A stretch of DNA of 64,000 nt from Microbacterium sp. MYb54 (GTDB taxonomy: Bacteria; Actinomycetota; Actinomycetes; Actinomycetales; Microbacteriaceae). The DNA lies in the NCBI RefSeq assembly GCF_002979515.1, contig NZ_PCPA01000009.1, positions 109,858-173,857 on the forward strand, written 5' to 3'. Below are positions 17,660 to 26,639 of this stretch, one piece after another. A program made the position numbers and the translations under genes. How positions within the stretch are numbered: position 1 is the first letter of the stretch; every line of letters starts with the position of its first letter. The notes below the pieces were generated by a model. That model did no database searches. It was not told the origin of the DNA and saw nothing but the letters and a program-made list of their open reading frames with translations.

Positions 17660-18658
17660 ATGACCACCAGCGCCTCCGTCCTGCGACAGGCGGCGCTCGT
17701 CTACAACCCGACGAAGGTCGACGGCAAGCATCTGCGTGCCACCGTGCGCGATCTCTCGCGCGAATCCGGGTGGGAGCATCCGGCCTTCTATCCGACGACG
17801 ATCGAGGACGCCGGGCAGCAGGCCACGGCTCAGGCGCTCGCCCGTGGCGTGGACGTCGTGCTGGTCGCCGGCGGCGACGGGACCGTCCGAGCGGTCTCGG
17901 AGGCGATAGCGAACACCGGAGTGCCGTTGGCGATCCTGCCCAGCGGCACCGGCAACCTGCTCGCACGCAACCTCGGACTCCCCCTCGGCGACCCGTCGGA
18001 GATGATCCGGGCGGCCCTCGGCGACTTCCGGCATCCGATCGACATCGGCCGCGCCCGTCTGACGCGCCAGAACGGTGACGAGGCCGAGCACGCCTTCGTG
18101 GTGCTCGCAGGGATGGGGCTCGATGCCGACATGATCGCGAACACCCGCTCTGATCTGAAGAAGTCCGTGGGATGGATCGCATACGTCGACGGCGCCGCCC
18201 GCTCGCTGCCGCGCGCGAAGCCGTTCCGTGCCGTCTATCAGATCGACGACGGGCGGCTGCATTCGCACCGCGCGTACAGCCTCCTCTTCGCGAACTGCGG
18301 CACCCTCCCCGCCGGCATCTCACTGATCCCCGACGCGTCCATCACCGACGCCGCCCTCGACGTCGCCGTCATCCAGCCCACCGGTATGTTCGGTTGGTTC
18401 GGGGTGTGGCGGAAGATCTGGTGGGACAATTCCGTGCTGCGCCGCTTCCGAGCCGGACGCCGTGTGCTCGAACGTCGCGGCAAGAACGCCTCGGTGCACT
18501 TCTTCCACGGCGCTGCAGCGGAGGCCGCTGCGCCCGACCCCGTTCCGATCGAGCTCGACGGCGACGAGTTCGGCGAGGCCGTGCGCCTCACCTGTTGGGC
18601 CGATCCGGGAGCCCTGCTCCTGGCGCTGCCTACCGGCCACCCCGTGCACCTGCTCTGA
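17660..18658 (+). CDS. Diacylglycerol kinase-family lipid kinase
   Basis: A 332-residue member of the DAGK catalytic family. It has the nucleotide-binding VVLVAGGDGTVRAVSEAI (near residues 68-86) and the LPSGTGNLLARNLGLP motif. The C-terminal half is the beta-sandwich subdomain. Such enzymes phosphorylate diacylglycerol or related lipids (YegS/DgkB type) in membrane lipid turnover or wall-glycolipid synthesis. The precise lipid is unknown. A cardiolipin synthase gene lies nearby. Confidence 0.88.
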   Translation: MTTSASVLRQAALVYNPTKVDGKHLRATVRDLSRESGWEHPAFYPTTIEDAGQQATAQALARGVDVVLVAGGDGTVRAVSEAIANTGVPLAILPSGTGNLLARNLGLPLGDPSEMIRAALGDFRHPIDIGRARLTRQNGDEAEHAFVVLAGMGLDADMIANTRSDLKKSVGWIAYVDGAARSLPRAKPFRAVYQIDDGRLHSHRAYSLLFANCGTLPAGISLIPDASITDAALDVAVIQPTGMFGWFGVWRKIWWDNSVLRRFRAGRRVLERRGKNASVHFFHGAAAEAAAPDPVPIELDGDEFGEAVRLTCWADPGALLLALPTGHPVHLL

Positions 18659-18677
18659 CCGCCGAGCGGCGATCGGG

Positions 18678-19403
18678 CTAGCGAACCTCGACCGTGCCGT
18701 CGAGGCCTCCGCCGACCAGAGTCAGGGTGAAGGTGCCATCGTCCTCGACGGTGTCGTCGCCGAAGTCGAGCATCGTCGCGCGCGGCGCCATGTCCATCGT
18801 GCAGACCTGGTTCGCGTCGGTGACGAAGGTCGCCGTTCCGGCGTTGCCCGAGCCCTCGAGCGACTCGACGACCGGCGGGCAGGAGGAGGATCCCCAGGTG
18901 AGCAGTACGAGACCGCCGTCGTCGAACCAGCCGGCGGAGGGGAGGTACTCGGTCGAGGTTCCCGGCGTGCCGGTGGCTGCGGGGTCACCGTCCAGGTCGA
19001 CGTCGTCGGCGATGTCGCCGTAGGTGACGTTCAGCGTGATGTCAGCGGTGGGATCCACACCCTCCGGAAGAGCGCCGACGCTCGCCCGTGGTGAGAAATC
19101 GGCCGTGCAGACCTTGTCAGCGCCGTCGGTATCGACGAGCGACACGGTGACCGTCTGCCCCTTCGCCGAGACCTGATCGACCTGCGGCACACACGACGAC
19201 GAGCCCCAGGTGATGACGGCGAACATCCGACCGTCGTCGAGCAGCGCCCCTTCCACATCGTTCTGGTCATCGACGTTGCCCGCGCTCGGCGCCGGCGAGC
19301 TGGTCGGAGTCTCCGACCCCGGCCCCGTGGTGCATCCCGCGACGAGGAGTGCGGCGGCGACGAGGCCGACGACGGACACGAGAGGGCGAAGCACGGAGGT
19401 CAT
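18678..19403 (-). CDS. Secreted lipoprotein with an internal domain duplication
   Basis: A 241-residue lipoprotein of unknown function. The signal peptide ends in LVAGC with the lipid-bearing Cys24, followed by a Ser/Pro/Thr-rich linker. Two homologous halves follow. Each has a short hydrophobic strand ending TWGSSSC(V/P)P (Cys71 and Cys175), then a second cysteine in VCTxDxxPRA (Cys99 and Cys201). The even spacing (28 and 26 residues) suggests one disulfide per repeat. The start at 19403 is the only one giving a signal peptide. No known family is recognised. Confidence 0.82.
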   Translation of the reverse strand: MTSVLRPLVSVVGLVAAALLVAGCTTGPGSETPTSSPAPSAGNVDDQNDVEGALLDDGRMFAVITWGSSSCVPQVDQVSAKGQTVTVSLVDTDGADKVCTADFSPRASVGALPEGVDPTADITLNVTYGDIADDVDLDGDPAATGTPGTSTEYLPSAGWFDDGGLVLLTWGSSSCPPVVESLEGSGNAGTATFVTDANQVCTMDMAPRATMLDFGDDTVEDDGTFTLTLVGGGLDGTVEVR

Positions 19404-19450
19404 GCTCACAGGGTAGTGCGCACGACGATCCCCGGGATAGCCCGCAGCGG

Positions 19451-20911
19451 CTACTGCAGAGCAGAGGTGAGACGGGCGAGGTTGTCGAGCACGGTCGAAC
19501 GCAACGGCTGCTGCATCCATTCCTCCAGCGTCAGCTCACGGCTGAGGGAGCGGTACTTGTCCTCGACCTCGCGCATCTCGGCGACGAATTCCTCGCCGCG
19601 CACCAGCATCGAGACCTCGAGGTTCAGACCGAACGAGCGCATGTCCATGTTGCTGGATCCGATGACGGCGACCTCGTCGTCGATGGTCAGCGTCTTGGTG
19701 TGCAGGATGTACGGCTTGCGATACATCCAGATGCGGACACCCGCCTTGAGGAGCACCTCGTAGTAGCTTCGCTGGGCGTGGTAGACCATCGCCTGATCGC
19801 CCTCTTCCGACACGAAGAGCTCGACGTGCACACCGCGATCGACGGCAGCGGTGACCGCGAGCAGCAGCGCCTCGTCTGGAACGAAGTAGGGGCTGACGAT
19901 CATGATCTTCTTCTTCGCCGCATAGAGCAGGGCGAGGAAGAGGCGGAGGTTGTTCTCGACTTCGAACCCGGGCCCTGACGGCACGACCTGGCAGTCGAGG
20001 TCGCCGGAGCCGATCTCGGCATGAGCGATGTCGATGCCCTCCAGAACGGTGTCGGTCTCGCTGTACCAGTCGGCGACGAAGATCGCGTTGACGCTCAACA
20101 CGACAGGTCCGTCGATGCGGACCATGAGGTCGACCCAGTGCAGACCGCGCTTGATGTTCTTCGGCAGGTTGTAGGTCGAGTCGGTGACGTTCTGCGACCC
20201 GACGAAGGCGATGCTGCCGTCGACGACGAGGAGCTTGCGATGATTGCGCAGATCGGGTCGCTGCATCTTGCCCTTGAGGGGCTGCACCGGGAGCATGAGG
20301 TGCCAGTCCGCGCCCATCGCATTGAGCCTCGCGAGGGTCTGCTTGTAGCGGGGCTTGCCGCGGTTGGCCCAGTGGTCCAGGAGCACCCTGACCTCGATGC
20401 CACGCGCGGCGACCTCTTCGAGCGCCCGGAAGAAGTTGTCGGTGGCCGTGTCCGACTGGAGGATGTAGAACTCGACGTGCACATACTTCTGCGCTGAACG
20501 GATGGCCTCGGCCATCGCATCGAGCGACTCCTGGTAGTCGGAGATGAGATGCGCGCCGTTGTCACCCGAGAGCGGCAGGGCGCCGAGCCTCTGGTTCATC
20601 TGCACGATCGGGCCGAACCATGCCGGAGCGTTCGGCCGCAACGTGCCGAAGTGCAGATGCTCGCTGGTCTCGGCGATGTACTCGTTGATCTGGTCCTGCT
20701 TGCGCCGGCGCACACGGGGAAGCCGCGGGTTGCCGATCACGAGGAACAGGAAGACTCCGACGTACGGGATGAAGAAGACGGCGAGGAGCCATGCCATCGC
20801 GGCCGTGGGGCGACGGTTGCGGGGGATGACGATGATCGCCGTCACACGGATGACGAGGTCGAGCGCCACGAGGAATGCGGCGATCCACCATCCCCAGGTC
20901 TCCGCAGTCAT
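19451..20911 (-). CDS. cls: Cardiolipin synthase (phospholipase D type)
   Basis: A 486-residue membrane enzyme that joins two phosphatidylglycerols into cardiolipin. Two N-terminal helices (about residues 8-62) form the PLDc_N membrane segment. Two HKD catalytic motifs follow: HRKLLVVDGSIAFVGSQN and HTKTLTIDDEVAVIGSSNMD, each with the H-x-K-x4-D pattern. Length is typical of bacterial Cls. Confidence 0.95.
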   Translation of the reverse strand: MTAETWGWWIAAFLVALDLVIRVTAIIVIPRNRRPTAAMAWLLAVFFIPYVGVFLFLVIGNPRLPRVRRRKQDQINEYIAETSEHLHFGTLRPNAPAWFGPIVQMNQRLGALPLSGDNGAHLISDYQESLDAMAEAIRSAQKYVHVEFYILQSDTATDNFFRALEEVAARGIEVRVLLDHWANRGKPRYKQTLARLNAMGADWHLMLPVQPLKGKMQRPDLRNHRKLLVVDGSIAFVGSQNVTDSTYNLPKNIKRGLHWVDLMVRIDGPVVLSVNAIFVADWYSETDTVLEGIDIAHAEIGSGDLDCQVVPSGPGFEVENNLRLFLALLYAAKKKIMIVSPYFVPDEALLLAVTAAVDRGVHVELFVSEEGDQAMVYHAQRSYYEVLLKAGVRIWMYRKPYILHTKTLTIDDEVAVIGSSNMDMRSFGLNLEVSMLVRGEEFVAEMREVEDKYRSLSRELTLEEWMQQPLRSTVLDNLARLTSALQ

Positions 20912-20997
20912 CGTGCCCCCTCGCCACCGCAGTGACCATCACATCTGCAGCGCACCGGAGCCGGCGCGCTGGCTTCACAGTAGCGGATGGGGTGCGC

Positions 20998-21171
20998 TCA
21001 GGCGCGCGGCGGGAGGCCCCGCGCGGCGCGCTCCTCGGCCTCGATCTGCGCGTGCACCTTGCGCTCTGTCCGGTCGAAGCGGAGGATGCCACGGACCACG
21101 AGGAAGAACACGATGCTCACCCCGACGGTCGGCAGAAGCGACCACGCGGCGGCGAGCCAGAAGTTGTCCAT
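20998..21171 (-). CDS. Small single-pass membrane protein
   Basis: A 57-residue protein with one predicted helix (WLLAAAW-like segment to about residue 27, LLPTVGVSIVFFLVVRGIL) and a basic, Glu-rich cytoplasmic tail, DRTERKVHAQIEAEERAARG. The ATG at 21171 is chosen because the longer frame upstream is not protein-like. It is codirectional with the cardiolipin synthase gene. Function unknown; such short anchors are common in actinobacteria. Confidence 0.72.
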   Translation of the reverse strand: MDNFWLAAAWSLLPTVGVSIVFFLVVRGILRFDRTERKVHAQIEAEERAARGLPPRA

Positions 21172-21283
21172 GATCCCATGGTACGCGAGCCACTCTTCGT
21201 GCACATTCCGCGCGCACCGGGATCTGCGTCCACAGAACCGCTTTTCACGTTCGGCGGGCCGCGCGTTCGACCACACTCTCGGG

Positions 21284-22402
21284 ATGACAACAGTTCTCCG
21301 AGCCACCGATTCCGCCGCTTTCCTCAGCATCGTCCCCTCTCTCGCGGGCTTCACACCTCGTCGGAGCATCGTGCTCCTCCCGTTCCGCGGCAGTCGCACC
21401 GACGGGGCGATGCGCCTTGATCTCCCCCACGACGACACCGACCTCGAGGTGTATGCCGATGCGGCGGTCGGCCTTGTCGCGCGCGTTGCCGGAACGGACG
21501 CCGTCGCCGTGGTCGTGTACACCGACGACGAGTCGCACCTCACGCGCGACGGCCTCGTCCTCCCGCACGCGGTCGCCGTCGACGAACTCCTGGGCTGTGC
21601 CGAAGATGCCGGGCTCCGCGTGGTCGATGCTCTCTGCGTGACGCCGTCCGGATGGTCCAGCTACATCGAGGAGGAGCCTGAGCTCGGCTCGCTCGCGGAG
21701 ATCTGCAGCCCGCCTGATCTACCAGTTGTGGGCGATGTCTCCGGAGACCAGTCGACGGGGGCTGAGCTCCCGACGGTCGATCTCGCGGAGAAGGAGCGAG
21801 TCGGGCGCGCGTCGATCGAGCTCACCGCTCTGCTCGATGCGACAGGACGAGGGCGGCTGACCGGTGGGGAGAACCCGCAGCTGATCGCCGCCGTCGTTCT
21901 GCTCGAAGACGTTCCGGCCTTCTTCGAATCAGTGCTGGCGGCACCCGACGAGCTTCCCCCGTTCGCGACAGCGGCATTGCTGTGGTGCTTGGAACGATCT
22001 CTGCTGCGCGACGTCGCGATCGCTCAGTGGGCGACCGACCTCGCCGGCGGTATCCGCACGCTCGATGCCCAGACAGAGTTCGCGAAGTCCGGCGTGATGG
22101 TCCCCGAAGACGTGGGGCAGGTGTTCCTCGGCCGGGGCCCGACTCCCGACACCGACCGTCTGCGGAGCGCCCTCTCCGTCGTCCGAGAGGCGGCAGCTCG
22201 GGCTCCGCGATCCGCGCGATGCGCACCGCTCACCGCTGCGGCGTGGCTGTCCTGGGCGCTGGGACGCGCCAGCCATGCCGGTCGGTACCTGGAGATGGTG
22301 CGCGAGATCGACCCTCGCTACTCCCTCGCCGTGCTCCTGGAGACGATGATCGGCGCGGCGATGCTGCCGGAGTGGGCGTTCCGACGAGGCCCGGCGGAGT
22401 GA
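21284..22402 (+). CDS. DUF4192-family protein
   Basis: A 372-residue protein of the actinobacterial DUF4192 family, function unknown. The N-terminus has the family-like LVPSLAGFTPRRSIVLLPF segment, and the end includes a helical part (AAWLSWALGRASHAGRYLEM). No signal peptide or membrane segment is evident, so it is probably cytoplasmic. The ATG at 21284 is taken as the start because upstream in-frame sequence overlaps the divergent small gene. Confidence 0.83.
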   Translation: MTTVLRATDSAAFLSIVPSLAGFTPRRSIVLLPFRGSRTDGAMRLDLPHDDTDLEVYADAAVGLVARVAGTDAVAVVVYTDDESHLTRDGLVLPHAVAVDELLGCAEDAGLRVVDALCVTPSGWSSYIEEEPELGSLAEICSPPDLPVVGDVSGDQSTGAELPTVDLAEKERVGRASIELTALLDATGRGRLTGGENPQLIAAVVLLEDVPAFFESVLAAPDELPPFATAALLWCLERSLLRDVAIAQWATDLAGGIRTLDAQTEFAKSGVMVPEDVGQVFLGRGPTPDTDRLRSALSVVREAAARAPRSARCAPLTAAAWLSWALGRASHAGRYLEMVREIDPRYSLAVLLETMIGAAMLPEWAFRRGPAE

Positions 22403-22436
22403 CCGCCGGGCGCGGTGGACTACTTGACCCGTCGGA

Positions 22437-23969
22437 CTACTTGACCAGGGGGAAGAGGATGGTCTCGCGGATGCCCAGACCGGTGATCGCCATCAGCAGA
22501 CGGTCGATCCCCATACCCATCCCGCCGGAGGGCGGCATGCCGTGCTCGAGCGCCCGCAGGAACTCCTCGTCCACCGGCATCGCCTCGACGTCGCCGCGAG
22601 CCGCGAGCTTCGCCTGCTCGACGAAGCGCTCACGCTGGATCACGGGGTCGACGAGCTCGGAGTACCCGGTCGCCAACTCGAAGCCGCGGATGTACAGGTC
22701 CCACTTCTCCACCACACCGGGAATCGAGCGGTGCTCGCGGACCAGGGGTGAGGTGTCGACCGGGAAGTCCATCACGAAGGTCGGACGAACCAGATCGCCC
22801 TTCACGAAGTGCTCCCACAACTCCTCGACGAGCTTGCCGTGAGTGGCCTGCGGCGGGAGATCGACGTCGTTCGCCTCGGCGAAGGCGATGAGGTCTTCGA
22901 CAGCATCCTGCGGAGTGACGGTGCGACCGGAAGCGGCCGAGAGCGACTCGTACATCGAGATGCGGTCCCACTCGCCACCGAGGTCGTAGTCGGTTCCGTC
23001 AGCCCAGGTCACGGTCGTGGAGCCTGCGACCGCGATCGCTGCCTTCTGCACGAGCTCCTGCGTGAGTGCGGCCATCTGGTTGTAGTCGCCGTAGGCCTGG
23101 TAGGCCTCCAGCATCGCGAACTCGGGGCTGTGAGTGGAGTCCGCCCCCTCGTTGCGGAAGTTCCGGTTGATCTCGTAGACCCGCTCGATACCGCCGACGA
23201 CCGCGCGCTTCAGGTAGAGCTCCGGCGCGATGCGCAGGTACAGCTCGGTGTCGAACGCATTCGAGTGGGTGACGAACGGGCGAGCAGAGGCCCCACCGTG
23301 CTGCACCTGCAGCATCGGGGTCTCCACCTCGAGGTAGTCGTGGCTCGTGAAGGTCGAGCGCAGGCTCGCGTTCACCGCAGCACGAGCGCGGACCGTGGTG
23401 CGCGCCTGCTCCCGCACGATCAGGTCGAGGTAGCGGCTGCGCACGCGCCCCTCCTCGCTGAGTTCGGAGTACGCGTTGGGGAGCGGAAGGATCGCCTTCG
23501 AAGCGATCGCCCAGTCATCGGCCATGATCGACAGCTCACCGCGGCGGCTCGAGATGACTTCTCCGTGCACGAAGACGTGGTCTCCCAGATCGACGTATTC
23601 CTTCCAATCCGCCAACGACTCCTCGCCGACGTTCGCCAGCGAGATCATGGCCTGGATGCGCGAGCCGTCGCCCGCTTGCAGGGTGGCGAAGCAGAGCTTG
23701 CCGGTGTTGCGGCTGAAGACCACACGACCGGCGACCCCGACGATCACGCCGGTCTCGGCCCCCGCTTCGAGCTCGCCATACTCGGCGCGCAGTGCAGGAA
23801 TGGTGTGTGTCACGGGCACGGCGACCGGGAACGCCCCGCCACCCGCATCAGCCCGCTTCTCGATCAGACGCTCGCGCTTGGCGAGTCGCACGGCCTTCTG
23901 CTCGTGTACGTCTTCTTCGAGGGAAGGATCGGTCGAGGCCGATTCGGGCGCGGCGGACGCGTCAGTCAT
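22437..23969 (-). CDS. lysS: Lysyl-tRNA synthetase (class II)
   Basis: A 510-residue class II synthetase charging tRNA-Lys. After about 45 residues of acidic/basic tail comes an OB-fold anticodon domain (GVAGRVVFSRNTGKLCFATL). The catalytic core has motif 2 FRNEGADSTHSPEFAMLEAY and motif 3 GGMGMGIDRLLMAITGLGIR. Length is normal. The start is followed by a low-complexity Ala/Ser/Glu region. Confidence 0.97.
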   Translation of the reverse strand: MTDASAAPESASTDPSLEEDVHEQKAVRLAKRERLIEKRADAGGGAFPVAVPVTHTIPALRAEYGELEAGAETGVIVGVAGRVVFSRNTGKLCFATLQAGDGSRIQAMISLANVGEESLADWKEYVDLGDHVFVHGEVISSRRGELSIMADDWAIASKAILPLPNAYSELSEEGRVRSRYLDLIVREQARTTVRARAAVNASLRSTFTSHDYLEVETPMLQVQHGGASARPFVTHSNAFDTELYLRIAPELYLKRAVVGGIERVYEINRNFRNEGADSTHSPEFAMLEAYQAYGDYNQMAALTQELVQKAAIAVAGSTTVTWADGTDYDLGGEWDRISMYESLSAASGRTVTPQDAVEDLIAFAEANDVDLPPQATHGKLVEELWEHFVKGDLVRPTFVMDFPVDTSPLVREHRSIPGVVEKWDLYIRGFELATGYSELVDPVIQRERFVEQAKLAARGDVEAMPVDEEFLRALEHGMPPSGGMGMGIDRLLMAITGLGIRETILFPLVK

Positions 23970-24049
23970 GTGCGGGGCTCCTTGGAAGTCCCTCCCAGTT
24001 TACCGAGGCGGCGCGTCGTCCACTGGCGCGTGCTGGGTAGCCTCGAAGA

Positions 24050-25933
24050 ATGGCCCACACACGGATCCTCCGCGCGTTCGCTGTCTTCGCCGTCACGTTC
24101 GCCGCCGTCCTCGCTCCAACCGCTGCCTTCGCGACACCCGACAGCGTCCGGCCGGACGCCGCTTCGTACCCACAACCGGCCGCAGCGGAAGCCGACGTGG
24201 ACGACTTCAGCTACAGCTCGTGGGACGCCGTGTACGAGGTCGGGCTCGACGACGAAGGTCGTGCGCGGATGCATGCGACCGAGACTCTCGTCGCCCGATT
24301 CCCCGACTTCGACCAGAACCGCGGCATCGTGCGCGGCCTGGCGACGTCGTACAAGGGGGCGAGCACCGAGACCACGATCCTGTCGGTGACCGACGGGAAC
24401 GGCGTGGCCGTGCCCTACGAGACGGACGAGGAAGACGGAGTACTGCTCGTGCTTACCGGCGACGACTCCTACGTGCAGGGGCTCACGACCTACGTGATCG
24501 AATATGAGATGCGTGATGTCGTCCTCGCGACCAGCCCGCCTGCGGGATCCTCCACGCCCGCCGTCGACGAGTTCTACTGGGATCTGCTCCCGCTCGACAG
24601 TACTCAGGCCATCGAACGGTTCGGCGCCGACATCAAGTTCGACACCGTGATGAGCGCCGCGCTCACGGGGTCCACCGGGTGCTACACCGGCCCATCGGGC
24701 TCGAAAGACGAGTGCGACCTGCAAGGCCCTCAGATCGACGGAGGGGTTGCGCAGTTCCGCGTCGAATCCGGCGAGCGCCCGGCCGGCGACGGGGTGACCG
24801 TGGCCATCGGATTCGAGCAGGGCACCGTTACTCAGCCCCTCGCCCGCACCCCGGATCCGGTCGGCGACATCGCCCCTCTGATCGCCGCCGTCGGAGCCGT
24901 CGGCGTGTCAGCAGGCAGCTGGGTGGCCGTTTCCGCTTTCACTCGCAGACGGCGCGTATCCAGTGGAATCGTCGTCGCACAATACGACGTACCGGATTCA
25001 CTGCCCCCACTGCTCGCCGCGGCCGTCGTCGCCGGAGCCAAAGATGTGGTTCCGGCCGAGATAGTGCACCTGGCCGTGCGCGGAACGCTTCGCATCGAAG
25101 AGGGGGCGGAGGCGGAGGAACCGCGATTGCGTCGCATCCCCGGAGCGCGCATCCCGGACCAGCTGGATGTCGATGCGCTCGAATCGCTCTTCTTCGACGC
25201 CGACGCCGACGCAGAAGGAGTCGTCGACCTTCCTGCGGCTGACGAAGCCTTCGCCGCTCGTATGACTGCTCTGGAGCAGAGCGGTCGAGCAGCGGCCCAG
25301 ACCCGCGGTCTCACCGAGAAGGTGCGCAGCCGCGGAGCCGTCATCCTCCAGTGGTGCGCGATCGGCATCGCCGCAGTCGGTCTGGCGCTGGGAATCTGGG
25401 GAGCAGCCAGCGGCCGCCTCTCGGCGATCCCGGCGATGGTCGCGATCTCCTTCGGCGCGTTCCTCGTGCTCCTCTCCAGCCTCGACTCCTTCTCGAAGCA
25501 CACGGTCCTCACCGCTGAGGGCGCTCGCACGCACGAGTACCTTCAGGGCGTGAAGGAGTTCATCCGCGTGGCCGATGCCGATCGCCTGCGGATGCTGCAG
25601 TCCTACAGCGGCGCGCAGCGTCGACCGGACGACAGCGCGAACGTCATCCACGTGTACGAGCGGCTCCTCCCCTACGCCATCCTGTTCGGATTGGAAGACG
25701 AATGGGGCGAGGTGCTGGAGCGGGCCTACGCGGACGCGCAACGGGGTGCGTCCTGGATCGGCGACCCTACGTCGTTCGCCCTTCGCGTGCAGCTGGCGTC
25801 GTTCATGGCGTCGTCCCACTCGGCCGCGACATATTCGGCTCCCTCAACGAGTGCCTCCTCAAGCGCCGGCGGCTCGTTCGGTGGCGGGTTCTCGGGTGGA
25901 GGCGGAGGCGGCGGGTTCTCGGGCGGGCGGTGA
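24050..25933 (+). CDS. DUF2207-family membrane protein
   Basis: A 627-residue exported membrane protein. A signal peptide (about residues 1-28, ending PTAAFA) leads a large extracellular DUF2207 domain, then a helix near 285-305 and a cytoplasmic part with further hydrophobic segments near 435-470. The tail is a glycine/serine run (GGSFGGGFSGGGGGGGFSGG), as in many DUF2207 proteins. Function is unknown. It lies between lysS and the DUF2520-like gene, on the opposite strand. Confidence 0.85.
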   Translation: MAHTRILRAFAVFAVTFAAVLAPTAAFATPDSVRPDAASYPQPAAAEADVDDFSYSSWDAVYEVGLDDEGRARMHATETLVARFPDFDQNRGIVRGLATSYKGASTETTILSVTDGNGVAVPYETDEEDGVLLVLTGDDSYVQGLTTYVIEYEMRDVVLATSPPAGSSTPAVDEFYWDLLPLDSTQAIERFGADIKFDTVMSAALTGSTGCYTGPSGSKDECDLQGPQIDGGVAQFRVESGERPAGDGVTVAIGFEQGTVTQPLARTPDPVGDIAPLIAAVGAVGVSAGSWVAVSAFTRRRRVSSGIVVAQYDVPDSLPPLLAAAVVAGAKDVVPAEIVHLAVRGTLRIEEGAEAEEPRLRRIPGARIPDQLDVDALESLFFDADADAEGVVDLPAADEAFAARMTALEQSGRAAAQTRGLTEKVRSRGAVILQWCAIGIAAVGLALGIWGAASGRLSAIPAMVAISFGAFLVLLSSLDSFSKHTVLTAEGARTHEYLQGVKEFIRVADADRLRMLQSYSGAQRRPDDSANVIHVYERLLPYAILFGLEDEWGEVLERAYADAQRGASWIGDPTSFALRVQLASFMASSHSAATYSAPSTSASSSAGGSFGGGFSGGGGGGGFSGGR

Positions 25934-25946
25934 GCGCTGCCCGCGA

Positions 25947-26639
25947 TCAGACCAGGGGCGGTGCGTCGGATGCTTCGCGCAGCGCGCGCTCCACGGTCGA
26001 CTGCACGAGAGCGGACAGATAGCCGCCAGGGTTCTCCACGCCGATCTCGCGCAACCGTGCGGTCGACTGGCCGATGATCGACCGCGAGAATTCGGTGGCC
26101 GTCGCGATGGCATCCGCGTAGGCCGGACGATCCGCCTCGGCGATCACGACCGGCTCGCACCCCATCTCGACGGCCAGCGCCTGTGCGATCGGCAGCACGG
26201 CGGCCGGCGCGGTCACAGCGGCGAACCCGGCCTGCAGCTGCCGGAGGTCGATCGAGGTTCCGGTGAAGGTGATCGCAGGATGCACGGCGAGGGGTATCGC
26301 ACCGTGCTCGGCGGCAGGTCGCAACACCTCGATGCCGTATGCGGGGTCGGTGTGCAGCACGAGCTGCCCGATCTGCCAACCGCCCACCTCAGCGATGCCG
26401 GCGACCAGCGAAGGCAGCTGCTCCGAAGGAACCGCGATGATCACGAGCTCGGCTCGACGAACGACCTCGAGAGCGTCGAGCACCGGCACGTCAGGCAGCA
26501 CCGCCGATGCGCGCTCGTCATCGGATCCGCTCGTGATGCCGATGACGGCGTGACCCGCACCTCCGAGAGCTGCGCCGACGACCGGGCCGACTCGCCCCGC
26601 ACCGATGATGCCGACGCCGAGGCGACCGTCACGCGCCAT
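25947..26639 (-). CDS. DUF2520-type Rossmann-fold protein
   Basis: A 230-residue putative NAD(P)-binding protein. It opens LGVGIIGAGRVGPVVGAALG, a GxGxxG dinucleotide loop, followed by AELVIIAVPSEQLPSLVAG and a helical C-terminal DUF2520 domain (GFAAVTAPAAVLPIAQALA, ADRPAYADAIATATEFS). In many actinobacteria this family precedes panC; no panC is here. Its start overlaps the end of the PH-domain gene by 11 bp, so it is the last gene of that operon. Reaction unknown. Confidence 0.83.
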   Translation of the reverse strand: MARDGRLGVGIIGAGRVGPVVGAALGGAGHAVIGITSGSDDERASAVLPDVPVLDALEVVRRAELVIIAVPSEQLPSLVAGIAEVGGWQIGQLVLHTDPAYGIEVLRPAAEHGAIPLAVHPAITFTGTSIDLRQLQAGFAAVTAPAAVLPIAQALAVEMGCEPVVIAEADRPAYADAIATATEFSRSIIGQSTARLREIGVENPGGYLSALVQSTVERALREASDAPPLV

